This document shows, in pieces, positions 9,271-17,654 of a stretch of DNA of 64,000 bases (the first letter of the stretch is position 1; the number at the start of each line of letters is the position of its first letter). Location: assembly GCA_963708735.1 (NCBI GenBank), contig CAVPTW010000039.1, positions 61,450-125,449 on the forward strand, in the 5' to 3' direction. The notes beneath the pieces were generated by a model. The model saw only the letters and a program-made list of their open reading frames with translations, was not told where the DNA came from and did not search any database. The stretch comes from JAGPUQ01 sp963708735. GTDB taxonomy: Bacteria; Pseudomonadota; Gammaproteobacteria; Pseudomonadales; Porticoccaceae. The translations under genes were made by a program, and so were the position numbers.

Positions 9271-11469
9271 TCACATCATTTCCTGGGGATCCACATCGAT
9301 GCTCCAGCGCACCCCCCGCGCTTCGGGCAGGGTTTCCAGCAACTGCGCCAGAGGCGTCAGCAGCCGCTGGAGCGCGGCCCGGTTGCCGGCATTGAGACTG
9401 AGCTGAAAGCGGTAGCGACCGCCGCGTTTTTCCAGGGGCGCCGGCAGTGGACCCAGAAAACATACCGGCTGACCCAGCGCTTCGCCCGCGCGTCGCGCTG
9501 CCGTCAACAAGGCTTCGGCACGGCGCGGATCGCGTGCTTCGGCGCGCAGCAGGGCGAGCGCACGCCAGGGCGGCATGCCCGTGGCGGCGCGTTCCTCCAA
9601 CAGTTGTTCGGCCAGTGCGGGGTAGCCCTCGCGCATGAGGGTCGTGATCAGCGGATGGTCGCAGTAGTGGCTCTGCACGAGCACCGTGCCGGGATGCTCG
9701 CCGCGTCCGGCGCGCCCCGCCACCTGGGTCAGCAACTGCCCCATGCGCTCGCCGCCGCGAAAATCCGTGCTCATCAGGCCGTCGTCGGCGCTGAGGATCA
9801 CTGCGAGCGTCACGCGGGGGAAATGGTGCCCCTTGGCCAGCATCTGGGTGCCCACGAGGATGCAGGGAGCGCCCTCGTGGAGCCGGTCGAACAGTTCATT
9901 CAAGGCGTTTTTGCGCCGGGTTGAATCCCGGTCGACGCGCATGACCGGTACGCCGGGAAACAGGCTTTCCAGGATCAGCTCGGTTTTTTCCGTGCCCTGG
10001 CCGAGCGGCAGGAGATTGGCGCTGGCGCACCCCGGGCACACCGCCGGCAGCGACTGGCGGAATTCGCAGTGGTGGCAAATCAGCCGCCGCGATGCCATAT
10101 GGACCGTGAGTCGGGTTTCGCAGTGGGGACAGCGGGCGATCCAGGCGCAGTCGTGGCACAGCAGCGCGGCGGCGTAGCCGCGGCGGTTGAGGAATACCAG
10201 CACCTGATGGCCGTCCGCGAGGGCCGTGCCGATCGCCTGGACGGCGGGCGCGGATATGCCTTCGTTCAGTCGCCCGCGACGCAAATCCAGCAATTGCCAC
10301 TCCGGTGCCGCCCGTTCGCCCGGCCGTCCGGTCAGACGCAGCAGGCGGTAGCGGCCGGAGCGGGCGTTGTGGAAGCTTTCCAGCGAAGGCGTGGCCGATC
10401 CAAGTACGAGGGGAATGCCGGCGCTGCGCGCGCGCATCACCGCAACATCCCGCGCGGAATAGCGAAAACCCTCCTGCTGTTTGAACGAGAGATCGTGTTC
10501 CTCATCGACGATGAGGATGCCTGGCGCGCGCAGGGGTACGAACACCGCGGAGCGGGTGCCGATCACAATACCCGCGCTGCCGTCGCGCGCCTGGGCCCAG
10601 GCGCGGACCCGCTCGCCGCCGCTGAGCCCGGAATGCAGCACCGCAATCGTGCAATGGAAGCGCTGCTCGAAGCGCGCCAGCGTCTGGGGTGTCAGGCCGA
10701 TCTCGGGCACCAGCACCAGCGCCTGGCGTCCCTGGCGCAGTACCTGCGCTATGGCGCGCAGATAAACCTCGGTCTTGCCGGTCCCGGTATCGCCGTGCAG
10801 CAGATAGGCGTGATAACCATGCAGTTCGATGGCCGCGAGCGCGTCCGCTTGATCGGGGTGCAAGGGTGGCGGCGTTTCGGCGAGCAGTGTATCCGCCACC
10901 GCGCCAGTCGCCGGGTGGATGCGCCGGCGCTCGATCAGGCCGTCATCGGCCAGGGCGCGGATCGCCGTGGCCGGAATGCCCGCGCTTTTGATGTGCGCCG
11001 CCGAACGTGGTCCGTCCCGCAACAGGGACAAGAGTTGCTGCCGGCGCGGCGCGCGCGCCAGCGCGGTGTCCGGCAGTCCCAGCGCGCGGTTGCTGAGCTG
11101 CCAGTGCCAGGTGCCGGTCTCCGGGAGCGGTTCGCCGTGGCGCAGCGGTCCCGGCAGAATCGCGGCGAGCGCCTCCCCGATGGGGTACTGGTAATAGTCG
11201 GCGGCCCAGAGCGCGAGGGTCAGCAGTTCGTCGGGAAGCAGGGGTTCGGAATCCAGCACCGCGGTGACGGGCCGTAACTGCGCCGCCGCGAGCTTGCTGG
11301 CGTCTGCCGCGGCGATCACCAGCCCGGTCAGTTCGCGTTTGCCGAACGGCACCTTTACCCGGGTGCCCGGCTTGAGGGCCACATCGCCAGCAACTGCCGG
11401 AGGCAGGTAGTCAAACAGTCGCCGCAACGGCGAGGGAACCGCGATCCGGTAGCAAAAGGGTGGAGCCAT
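9271..11469 (-). CDS. priA: Primosomal protein N', replication-restart helicase PriA
   Basis: 3'-to-5' DNA helicase that recognises stalled forks and reloads the replisome. The 732-residue protein has the N-terminal fork-binding domain (MAPPFCYRIAVPSPLRR), Walker A GDTGTGKTE, Walker B VDEEHD, and the two zinc-binding Cys clusters between helicase lobes (CHDCAWIARCPHC, CHHCEFRQ..CPGC). The open frame extends 53 codons upstream, but the ATG at 11469 matches family length. Divergent from rpmE. Confidence 0.96.
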   Translation of the reverse strand: MAPPFCYRIAVPSPLRRLFDYLPPAVAGDVALKPGTRVKVPFGKRELTGLVIAAADASKLAAAQLRPVTAVLDSEPLLPDELLTLALWAADYYQYPIGEALAAILPGPLRHGEPLPETGTWHWQLSNRALGLPDTALARAPRRQQLLSLLRDGPRSAAHIKSAGIPATAIRALADDGLIERRRIHPATGAVADTLLAETPPPLHPDQADALAAIELHGYHAYLLHGDTGTGKTEVYLRAIAQVLRQGRQALVLVPEIGLTPQTLARFEQRFHCTIAVLHSGLSGGERVRAWAQARDGSAGIVIGTRSAVFVPLRAPGILIVDEEHDLSFKQQEGFRYSARDVAVMRARSAGIPLVLGSATPSLESFHNARSGRYRLLRLTGRPGERAAPEWQLLDLRRGRLNEGISAPAVQAIGTALADGHQVLVFLNRRGYAAALLCHDCAWIARCPHCETRLTVHMASRRLICHHCEFRQSLPAVCPGCASANLLPLGQGTEKTELILESLFPGVPVMRVDRDSTRRKNALNELFDRLHEGAPCILVGTQMLAKGHHFPRVTLAVILSADDGLMSTDFRGGERMGQLLTQVAGRAGRGEHPGTVLVQSHYCDHPLITTLMREGYPALAEQLLEERAATGMPPWRALALLRAEARDPRRAEALLTAARRAGEALGQPVCFLGPLPAPLEKRGGRYRFQLSLNAGNRAALQRLLTPLAQLLETLPEARGVRWSIDVDPQEMM

Positions 11470-11645
11470 GCGCAGCCTGTGCCTGGTGTGTGACTGCCTC
11501 GCGCCTTGAACGCCAGCGTGCGCCTTGAACGCAAGTCGCTTTCTGGTAGTATGCGCGCTCCCACAGGCACGGAGCGCGCGGTACCCGGTGCGGCAAGGTA
11601 ATTGACCGGGTGGCGGCACGCAAGACACGTCCGAGAGACAATCCC

Positions 11646-11858
11646 ATGAAAGCAGAAATTCATCCCCCTTACGGCAAGCTCACCGCGACCTGCAGTTGCG
11701 GCAATGTGATCGTGGTCGGTTCCACGTCCACCGAGAATATCCACCTCGATGTATGTTCGGCCTGCCACCCGTTCTATACCGGCAAGCAGAAAAGCGCCGA
11801 TGTCGGCGGCCGTATCGACCGCTTCAACAAGCGTTTCGGTGCCACGGCGACAAAATAG
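11646..11858 (+). CDS. rpmE: 50S ribosomal protein L31, zinc-binding type
   Basis: Bridges the two ribosomal subunits. The 70-residue protein begins MKAEIHPPYGKLTATCSCG and keeps the zinc ligands (CSCG plus CSAC with a nearby His), so it is the zinc-containing (C+) form. Divergent from priA, the conserved gammaproteobacterial arrangement. A strong terminator hairpin follows. Confidence 0.97.
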   Translation: MKAEIHPPYGKLTATCSCGNVIVVGSTSTENIHLDVCSACHPFYTGKQKSADVGGRIDRFNKRFGATATK

Positions 11859-11872
11859 CCCCACTGAACCTG

Positions 11873-12685
11873 ATGAGCGTTCGCAACGCGCCCGGGAGTT
11901 TTTCCCGAGGCGCGTTTTTCGTTGCGGTGGCGCTGGCGTTTACTGCCGGTTGCGACCGTACCAGCGCAGCGGACTGCGAGCTGCCCGGTGCTGGCGAGAC
12001 CGCGCGGGTGGTGCAGGTGATCGACGGCGACACCCTGGCGCTCGCCGACGGACGCCATGTGCGGATGCTGGGTATCAACGCGCCGGAACTTGGCCATCAG
12101 GGAGCCGCCGATGAACCTCTCGCGAGTGCCGCCAAGGCCGCGCTCGAACAGTTGCTCGGCGCCGATCATCGCACCGGAAAAACGGTTGCCGCCGTTACCC
12201 TGCACGTCGATCGCGAGCGACTCGACCACTACGGCCGCCTGCTCGCCCATGTCAGCAGCGGCGGGCGCAATCTCGAGCGGGAGTTGCTGAGTCGGGGCCT
12301 CGCTTACCAGGTGGTCATACCGCCCAACATGGCGCTGGCGGACTGCCTGCGTGCTGCCGAGTACGTTGCGCGCACGGCACGCATCGGCTTGTGGAGTCCG
12401 TCCGCCGCAGGTCCGACCGCGAGCACAGCGATCGTGCACGGTGGTTTTCAGCGGGTCCGCGGGCGGGTCGAGCGGGTTCTGTTCGGTGATACCTGGTGGA
12501 TCGAGTTCGCTGGTGGCTTTCGCGCCGTGATCTACCCCGAGCATCAGCCGTACTGGGAGCGATCGACGCTTGCCGCCTGGCGCGGGCAGTCGGTTGAAGT
12601 GCGCGGCTGGGTCTATCGGAGCCGGCGCGGCGACTGGCGTGTGAGGCTGCCGACCCCGGATGCCGCGCTCGCCGCGGGGCCTTAG
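11873..12685 (+). CDS. Staphylococcal-nuclease-like (TNase) lipoprotein
   Basis: 270-residue protein with an N-terminal Arg-containing signal segment and lipobox (FTAGC), then an SNase-fold domain beginning ARVVQVIDGDTLALADGRHVRMLGINAPE, the strand carrying the calcium-binding Asp and first active-site Arg (VRMLGI). Further catalytic-type residues appear in RERLDHYGRLLAHV and NLERELLSRGLAYQ. The C-terminal ~100 residues form a second small beta-rich region of unknown role. Probably an envelope-anchored nuclease-type protein; activity is inferred. Start ATG 11873 supplies the basic signal-peptide N-terminus, although the rpmE terminator lies in its first codons. Confidence 0.8.
   Translation: MSVRNAPGSFSRGAFFVAVALAFTAGCDRTSAADCELPGAGETARVVQVIDGDTLALADGRHVRMLGINAPELGHQGAADEPLASAAKAALEQLLGADHRTGKTVAAVTLHVDRERLDHYGRLLAHVSSGGRNLERELLSRGLAYQVVIPPNMALADCLRAAEYVARTARIGLWSPSAAGPTASTAIVHGGFQRVRGRVERVLFGDTWWIEFAGGFRAVIYPEHQPYWERSTLAAWRGQSVEVRGWVYRSRRGDWRVRLPTPDAALAAGP
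11885..11919 (+). terminator. Rho-independent terminator after rpmE, inside the next gene's start
   Basis: AACGCGCCCGGGA pairs with TCCCG-A-GGCGCGTT (one bulged A), followed by a run of T. It sits 27 bases after the rpmE stop but 12 bases inside the predicted start of the nuclease-like gene at 11873, so it may also attenuate that gene. Confidence 0.75.
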
Positions 12686-13266
12686 TGCGCTGCGCTGGCC
12701 ACGCTCAGCCGGTCGTCCGACCGCAGTTCCACGGGCGCGCTGGCGATACGCTCCAGATTGCGCCGCTGGCGCCGCAGCGGACGCCACGCGTACAGAAAGA
12801 GATCCACCGGCCGCCACAGCGCCACCCAGCCGATGATCAGGGTGCCTTCGCTCAGGAAGTTGGCCAACAATCCTGTCAGGTGGGCGCCGACAAAGGCACT
12901 GATCGCCACGCAGAGCGCGAGAAAAAGCGCACCCATCACCAGTGCGTCCCGGGCCTCGCGCAAGCGGCCGCGCAGACGCCGATGGGCTTCGCTCGTCTGC
13001 CAGGCGAAATAGTTGTGGATGGCTTCGGGGAGCAGTCGGGCCTGCGCGGTGGCCAGTTCCGCGGCCGGCAGGTAAACCACCACTTTGAAAGCCGCATCTG
13101 CAGGCAATTCCTCCACCGCACTCACCAGATAGTGCTCGGCGGCGCTATCCAGATCCTTTTCGTGGAACGGGGATGGATCGAGTGTATTGAACAGCTGCCG
13201 CACCGCGTTCAGGCGCACCTCGATCAGCAGGTCATTGCCTTCGCGACGGTACGGTAAGGAATGCAT
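12682..13266 (-). CDS. Uncharacterised membrane protein
   Basis: 194-residue protein that I do not recognise. The N-terminal half is a soluble alpha/beta region (residues 1-100). Two hydrophobic helices follow at about 107-130 (ALVMGALFLALCVAISAFVG) and 137-150 (IIGWVALWRPVDLFLYAW), then a basic cytoplasmic-type tail (RPLRRQRRNLERI). It converges on the nuclease-like gene with a 4-base overlap. The codon pattern and a clean long frame support a real gene. Confidence 0.7.
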   Translation of the reverse strand: MHSLPYRREGNDLLIEVRLNAVRQLFNTLDPSPFHEKDLDSAAEHYLVSAVEELPADAAFKVVVYLPAAELATAQARLLPEAIHNYFAWQTSEAHRRLRGRLREARDALVMGALFLALCVAISAFVGAHLTGLLANFLSEGTLIIGWVALWRPVDLFLYAWRPLRRQRRNLERIASAPVELRSDDRLSVASAAH

Positions 13267-13291
13267 CCCGGTCTCTCCGCAGCAGCGTTCT

Positions 13292-13436
13292 AGCAGCTTA
13301 TTGAAAAACTGCTGCGGCAGCCATCTGCTTCGTTGCGCGGTGCTCGCTTCCTCGCCTATCTATCGGATATGTCTCGGTCGCTGCGCGCCGTGCGCCTCGC
13401 ATCTGGCCGCCTCGCGACATTTTTTAACAGGCTGCC
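13292..13436. repeat. MITE-like intergenic element with imperfect terminal inverted repeats
   Basis: The 145-bp stretch begins AGCAGCTTATTGAAAAACTG and ends with the reverse complement of GGCAGCCTGTTAAAAAATG, related imperfect inverted ends. No open frame of note. This layout (A-rich ends pointing outward around a GC-rich core) resembles small non-coding interspersed elements of gammaproteobacteria. It accounts for much of the otherwise gene-free 13267-13570. Confidence 0.5.
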
Positions 13437-13570
13437 AGGCGCCATCCCGGCGTGCCGCGCCGCAAGTGCGGCGGTTCGCGGGCGGGTGCAGTACCAGATC
13501 TTCCGCGCTGCCGCTGGGTGTTCCGCTATTGCGAAAGAAATTGCCTGCCGTGGGGCAGAGCACATCGTGT

Positions 13571-13744
13571 TCAGGTGGCTTTCACCTTTTCCGCGCCACA
13601 ACGGGAACATTGAAATGCAGTCACCAGCTTCCCGGCTTTGACATCGAATCGTTTCTCCTTGCGGAGCTCCCAGGCGTGGAAGCCGTGCTGGCAGAGGCCG
13701 AGCCTGTGCGGTTTGCGCGGTTTGAATTCGACGATATCGCCCAT
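13571..13744 (-). CDS. Small zinc-ribbon protein (57 aa)
   Basis: A 57-codon gene starting MGDIVEFKPRK. It has a LCQHGFHAWEL segment, a KAGKLVTAF strand and CSRCGAEK near the end: the Cys/His pairs suggest one zinc ribbon. An AAGG lies seven bases before the ATG. I recognise this as a conserved gammaproteobacterial small-protein pattern (MGDIVEF start, CxxC close to the C-terminus) of unknown function. It lies alone between the repeat element and clpB. Confidence 0.7.
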   Translation of the reverse strand: MGDIVEFKPRKPHRLGLCQHGFHAWELRKEKRFDVKAGKLVTAFQCSRCGAEKVKAT

Positions 13745-13911
13745 GTCGATTGCCTTGTTGTTGGCGTTTCTTTATCCGGCGCCGCAATACGACGCCGAGA
13801 TCCCGATCCGTCCCGGATTTTGGCACAGTGTGGGCCTTCGACGGGAAGGACGCCAGTGCGACGCGGTTCGGTGCGGCAGTTGATCCTGCGCAGGACCAAT
13901 GGAATGGAGTG

Positions 13912-13940
13912 ATTGAAATTGTCGCCATAGCGCCCAACAT
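13912..13940 (+). promoter_or_regulatory. Putative sigma-32 heat-shock promoter of clpB
   Basis: ATTGAAA (13912-13918) resembles the CTTGAAA -35 element; CCCAACAT (13933-13940) resembles the CCCCATNT -10 element, 14 bases apart and 29 bases upstream of the clpB ATG. Expected for clpB; the -10 match is imperfect. Confidence 0.5.
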
Positions 13941-13969
13941 AGGCGTCATTCGAAGCCAGTGGAGACACC

Positions 13970-16543
13970 ATGAGACAGGATCGTCTTACCAATGCCTTGC
14001 AGGAAGCGTTGGCCGACGCCCAGTCGTTGGCCATCGGTCGCGATCATACCGCGGTCGAGCCAGTTCATCTGCTGATCGCTCTGCTGCGGCAGCCCGGCGG
14101 TTCGGTGCGGCCCATGCTGTCCCAGGCGGGATTCGATCTTGCCGGTCTGGAAGGCGAACTGGAAGCGCAGCTGGAACGTCTGCCGGTGATCAAGAGCCCG
14201 ACGGGCGACGTCAATATCTCGCCCGAGCTGATGCGGCTGCTGAACCTGGCGGACAAACAGGCGCAGCAGCAGGGCGACCAGTTCATCGCGGCGGAAACCG
14301 TATTGCTTGCCGCTTTCGAGCAAAGTGGCGCGGTGGGTGCCGCACTCAACAAATTCGGCGGCAAACAGCAGTTCAAAGCCGTCGTCGACCGGATCCGTGG
14401 AGGAGAAACCGTGCAAAGTGCCGATGCCGAAAGCCAGCGCCAGGCGCTGGAGAAGTACACTATTGATCTCACCGAGCGCGCCCGCGCCGGCAAACTCGAT
14501 CCGGTGATCGGTCGCGACGACGAAATTCGCCGCACCATCCAGGTGTTGCAGCGCCGCACCAAGAACAACCCGGTGCTGATCGGCGAACCCGGGGTGGGCA
14601 AGACTGCGATCGTGGAAGGGCTGGCGCAGCGGATCGTCAATGGCGAGGTGCCTGAAGGGCTGAAGAACAAGCGGGTATTGTCGCTCGACATGGGCGCGTT
14701 GATCGCCGGTGCCAAGTTTCGCGGTGAGTTCGAGGAGCGCCTGAAAGCGGTGCTGAACGAGCTCGGCAAGGCCGAAGGCCAGGTGATTCTGTTCATCGAT
14801 GAACTGCACACCATGGTCGGCGCCGGCAAGGCCGAGGGTTCCATGGATGCCGGCAACATGCTGAAGCCGGCGCTCGCGCGCGGCGAACTGCATTGCGTCG
14901 GCGCCACCACGCTCGACGAGTACCGTCAGTACATCGAGAAGGATGCGGCCCTGGAGCGAAGGTTTCAGAAAGTGCTGGTGGACGAGCCCTCGGAAGAGGA
15001 CACCATCGCGATCCTGCGGGGACTCAAGGAGCGTTACGAAAAACATCACAACGTCACTATCACGGATTCCGCCATCGTCGCCGCCGCCAAGCTTTCGCAA
15101 CGTTACATTACCGATCGCCAGTTGCCGGACAAGGCCATCGACCTGATCGACGAGGCGGCCAGCCGGATTCGGATGGAGATGGACTCCAAGCCCGAGGAGA
15201 TGGATCGTCTTTCCGGCCGCCTGACCCAGCTCCAGATGGAGCGCGAGGTGGTGAAGAAGGAAAAAGACCGGGAATCGCAGCAGCGCCTGGCGGATCTGGA
15301 GACCGAGATCGCCGCGATCGAGCGCGAGTATGCCAATCTCGAAGAAATCTGGAAGGCGGAAAAGGCCTCGTTGCAGGAAGCCGGTCAAATTCGCGACGAG
15401 CTCGATCAGCGCCGGGTTGAATTTGACAGCGCCCGTCGCGCCGGCGATCTGTCGCGGATGTCCGAGTTGCAGTACGGCGTCATTCCCGAGCTCGAACGCA
15501 AGCTGGTGGTGGCTACGGAGGCTGAGACCCGGGAAAGGCAGCTCTTCCGCAACAAGGTCACCGAGGAGGAAATCGCGGAAGTGGTATCGCGCTGGACCGG
15601 CATCCCGGTCGCCAAGATGCTCGAAGGCGAGCGCGAGAAACTGCTGCGCATGGAGGAAGCCCTGCACCGCCGGGTACTCGGACAGGAAGAAGCCGTGGTT
15701 GCGGTCGCCAACGCCGTGCGGCGTTCGCGGGCCGGTCTGTCGGATCCCAACCGGCCCAACGGATCGTTTCTGTTTCTGGGGCCTACCGGTGTCGGCAAGA
15801 CCGAACTGTGCAAGGCGCTGGCCGAGTTCCTGTTCGATACCGAGGGCGCCATGGTGCGCATCGACATGTCGGAATTCATGGAGAAGCACTCGGTGGCGCG
15901 CCTCATCGGTGCGCCCCCCGGCTACGTGGGCTATGAGGAAGGTGGCTATCTGACCGAAGCCGTGCGGCGCCGGCCCTATTCGGTGCTGCTGCTCGACGAG
16001 ATCGAGAAAGCCCATCCCGATGTGTTCAATGTCCTGCTGCAGGTTCTGGACGACGGCCGCCTCACCGATGGCCAGGGCCGCACCGTGGATTTCCGCAACA
16101 CGGTGATCGTGATGACCTCGAACCTGGGCTCCGACATCATTCAGCGCCTGGCAGGAGAAGCCAACTACGAGCGGATGAAGGCGGCGGTGATGGCGGAAGT
16201 CGGCGCGCACTTTCGCCCCGAATTCATCAACCGCATCGACGAGGTGGTGGTGTTTCATCCCCTCGCGCGGGAGCAGATTCGCGGCATCGCCGAGATCCAG
16301 CTCGGCTATCTGCGCCGCCGGCTGGCGGATCGCGAATTCGGCCTTGAAGTCAGCGACGAGGTAATGGATCTGCTGTGCGAGGCGGGCTTCGATCCGGTCT
16401 ATGGCGCGCGACCCCTGAAGCGGCAGATTCAGCAATTACTCGAGAATCCGCTGGCGCAGGCCGTGCTCGCCGGGAAGTTCGCTCCCGGCGAAACGATCCG
16501 TGCCCGGCTGCAGAACGGGGTGGTCGACTTCACTGCGGACTGA
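13970..16543 (+). CDS. clpB: ATP-dependent disaggregase ClpB
   Basis: Hexameric AAA+ chaperone that pulls proteins out of aggregates together with DnaK. The 857-residue protein has the double-repeat Clp N-domain (1-150), NBD1 with Walker A GEPGVGKTA, the long coiled-coil middle domain (about 410-530, rich in charged heptads) and NBD2 with Walker A GPTGVGKTE. Length and all motifs match ClpB rather than ClpA (no ClpS-type features). GGAG lies 6 bases before the ATG. A heat-shock-like promoter precedes it and a strong hairpin follows. Confidence 0.98.
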   Translation: MRQDRLTNALQEALADAQSLAIGRDHTAVEPVHLLIALLRQPGGSVRPMLSQAGFDLAGLEGELEAQLERLPVIKSPTGDVNISPELMRLLNLADKQAQQQGDQFIAAETVLLAAFEQSGAVGAALNKFGGKQQFKAVVDRIRGGETVQSADAESQRQALEKYTIDLTERARAGKLDPVIGRDDEIRRTIQVLQRRTKNNPVLIGEPGVGKTAIVEGLAQRIVNGEVPEGLKNKRVLSLDMGALIAGAKFRGEFEERLKAVLNELGKAEGQVILFIDELHTMVGAGKAEGSMDAGNMLKPALARGELHCVGATTLDEYRQYIEKDAALERRFQKVLVDEPSEEDTIAILRGLKERYEKHHNVTITDSAIVAAAKLSQRYITDRQLPDKAIDLIDEAASRIRMEMDSKPEEMDRLSGRLTQLQMEREVVKKEKDRESQQRLADLETEIAAIEREYANLEEIWKAEKASLQEAGQIRDELDQRRVEFDSARRAGDLSRMSELQYGVIPELERKLVVATEAETRERQLFRNKVTEEEIAEVVSRWTGIPVAKMLEGEREKLLRMEEALHRRVLGQEEAVVAVANAVRRSRAGLSDPNRPNGSFLFLGPTGVGKTELCKALAEFLFDTEGAMVRIDMSEFMEKHSVARLIGAPPGYVGYEEGGYLTEAVRRRPYSVLLLDEIEKAHPDVFNVLLQVLDDGRLTDGQGRTVDFRNTVIVMTSNLGSDIIQRLAGEANYERMKAAVMAEVGAHFRPEFINRIDEVVVFHPLAREQIRGIAEIQLGYLRRRLADREFGLEVSDEVMDLLCEAGFDPVYGARPLKRQIQQLLENPLAQAVLAGKFAPGETIRARLQNGVVDFTAD

Positions 16544-16584
16544 TATCTCCGCACGGACAGTCCAGCTTGTCCGTGCGGAGATAT
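16543..16584. terminator. Perfect 16-bp hairpin between convergent clpB and DUF4124 gene
   Basis: ATATCTCCGCACGGAC (16543-16558) and its exact reverse complement (16569-16584) with a 10-base loop. There is no T-tract, but position between two convergent genes suggests a bidirectional transcription stop. Confidence 0.65.
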
Positions 16585-16596
16585 GTGGGAGATCGG

Positions 16597-17070
16597 TCAG
16601 GGGCGCGCCGGTTTGCAGTATTCGTCAATGCGTAGCGCCGAATCTTTCTTCCACTGCGCGTGTTCGTCGGGAGTCAGGTAGCGGTCCTCGCCGGTTTTCT
16701 CGTCCTTGATGCGGACGTGAGCCCGGGTATTGAGGGATTCCAGATTGCGTTTGGCGGTGGCGCAATTTTCGGCACGTTTGGCCTCCTCCCGGGCGAGATC
16801 CGCCGCGCTCGGATTCGCGACGCCCTTGGTGATGTCCTTGGGACGCCCGTCGTCACCGGCGGCGGATGGGGTTTCCGCAGTGGCGCCGGTGGCGATTTCC
16901 GGGGCTTCGACCTTGAGTTTTTCCGAGGTCCGGTCGGCTGGAGGGAACGCCGAGAACTGGGTGACACCGTGTTGATCCACCCATTTGTAAACGGTTTCCG
17001 CGCCCACCAGTGGCGTGACGAACGCCAGCAGCAATGCGACGCCCAGCCGAACTTTGACCGGTAGTGCCAT
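16597..17070 (-). CDS. DUF4124-domain periplasmic protein
   Basis: 157-residue protein with a Sec signal peptide (KVRLGVALLLAFVTPLVGA) followed directly by the DUF4124 pattern TVYKWVDQHGVTQFSAFPP, and a C-terminal charged helical region ending RIDEYCK. DUF4124 proteins are exported and of unknown function. The open frame runs far upstream, but ATG 17070 gives the signal peptide. Confidence 0.8.
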   Translation of the reverse strand: MALPVKVRLGVALLLAFVTPLVGAETVYKWVDQHGVTQFSAFPPADRTSEKLKVEAPEIATGATAETPSAAGDDGRPKDITKGVANPSAADLAREEAKRAENCATAKRNLESLNTRAHVRIKDEKTGEDRYLTPDEHAQWKKDSALRIDEYCKPARP

Positions 17071-17298
17071 GACACAGGCTCCCTCATTCGTGCCTTCTGA
17101 AGTATAGCCGCTCCCACCCACGAAAACTGTGGCGCGAACGGCAAATGAGCCATATGGTCGGGGTCGCGGGCTGGCGGTCAGGCCATGGATCGGCCGGTGC
17201 GGCGCAGGCAGCTGGTCGACGACCGCTGGCTGTGGGGCTGCGGTTTTTTGCGAACGCCGGTCACTTTGGCACTGCCGCTTTGCGCTGCCTTGGTAGAT

Positions 17299-17328
17299 AT
17301 GACATCGGGCGCAGGTCTCGGTTAGAAT
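17299..17328 (+). promoter_or_regulatory. Putative promoter of tRNA-Cys
   Basis: ATGACA (17299-17304) and TAGAAT (17323-17328) with an 18-base spacer, 13 bases before the tRNA. Assigned by eye. Confidence 0.4.
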
Positions 17329-17341
17329 GGCGCCCGCTCCG

Positions 17342-17415
17342 GGCTGGATGGCAGAGTGGTCATGTAGCGGACTGCAACTCCGCGTACGCCGGTTCGATTC
17401 CGACTCCAGCCTCCA
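17342..17415 (+). tRNA. tRNA-Cys (GCA)
   Basis: 74 bases including an encoded CCA. The acceptor stem GGCTGGA (17342-17348) pairs with TCCAGCC (17405-17411); the anticodon loop CTGCAAC carries GCA at 17374-17376; the T loop is TTCGATT. The T stem GCCGG/CCGAC has one C-A mismatch. A T-rich run follows directly and probably ends transcription. Confidence 0.93.
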
Positions 17416-17654
17416 TTTTTTGCTTTTTCCCTGAAAAATCGTTGTTCTAAAGAACAGCTCCCCGGGAAATTGATTGTTTCGAAAAACCCGCGTTACGACG
17501 CCGGTTGGGCCGCGCATGGCGCGGTTCGGGCCGGCCGCCGGGGCGGCGTGCGGCGCCTCTGGTATAGTGCCGGCGCAGCGTTGCCGGTAGAGCTTTGCGG
17601 GTGCGCCCAGACGCCGCCGCACAGCGTCCAACCCCACGGCTAACGGCCTCAGCC

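Noticed and set aside
13946..16435. 829-codon minus-strand frame opposite clpB
   Set aside because: Antisense frame made possible by high GC; the plus strand codes for full-length ClpB.
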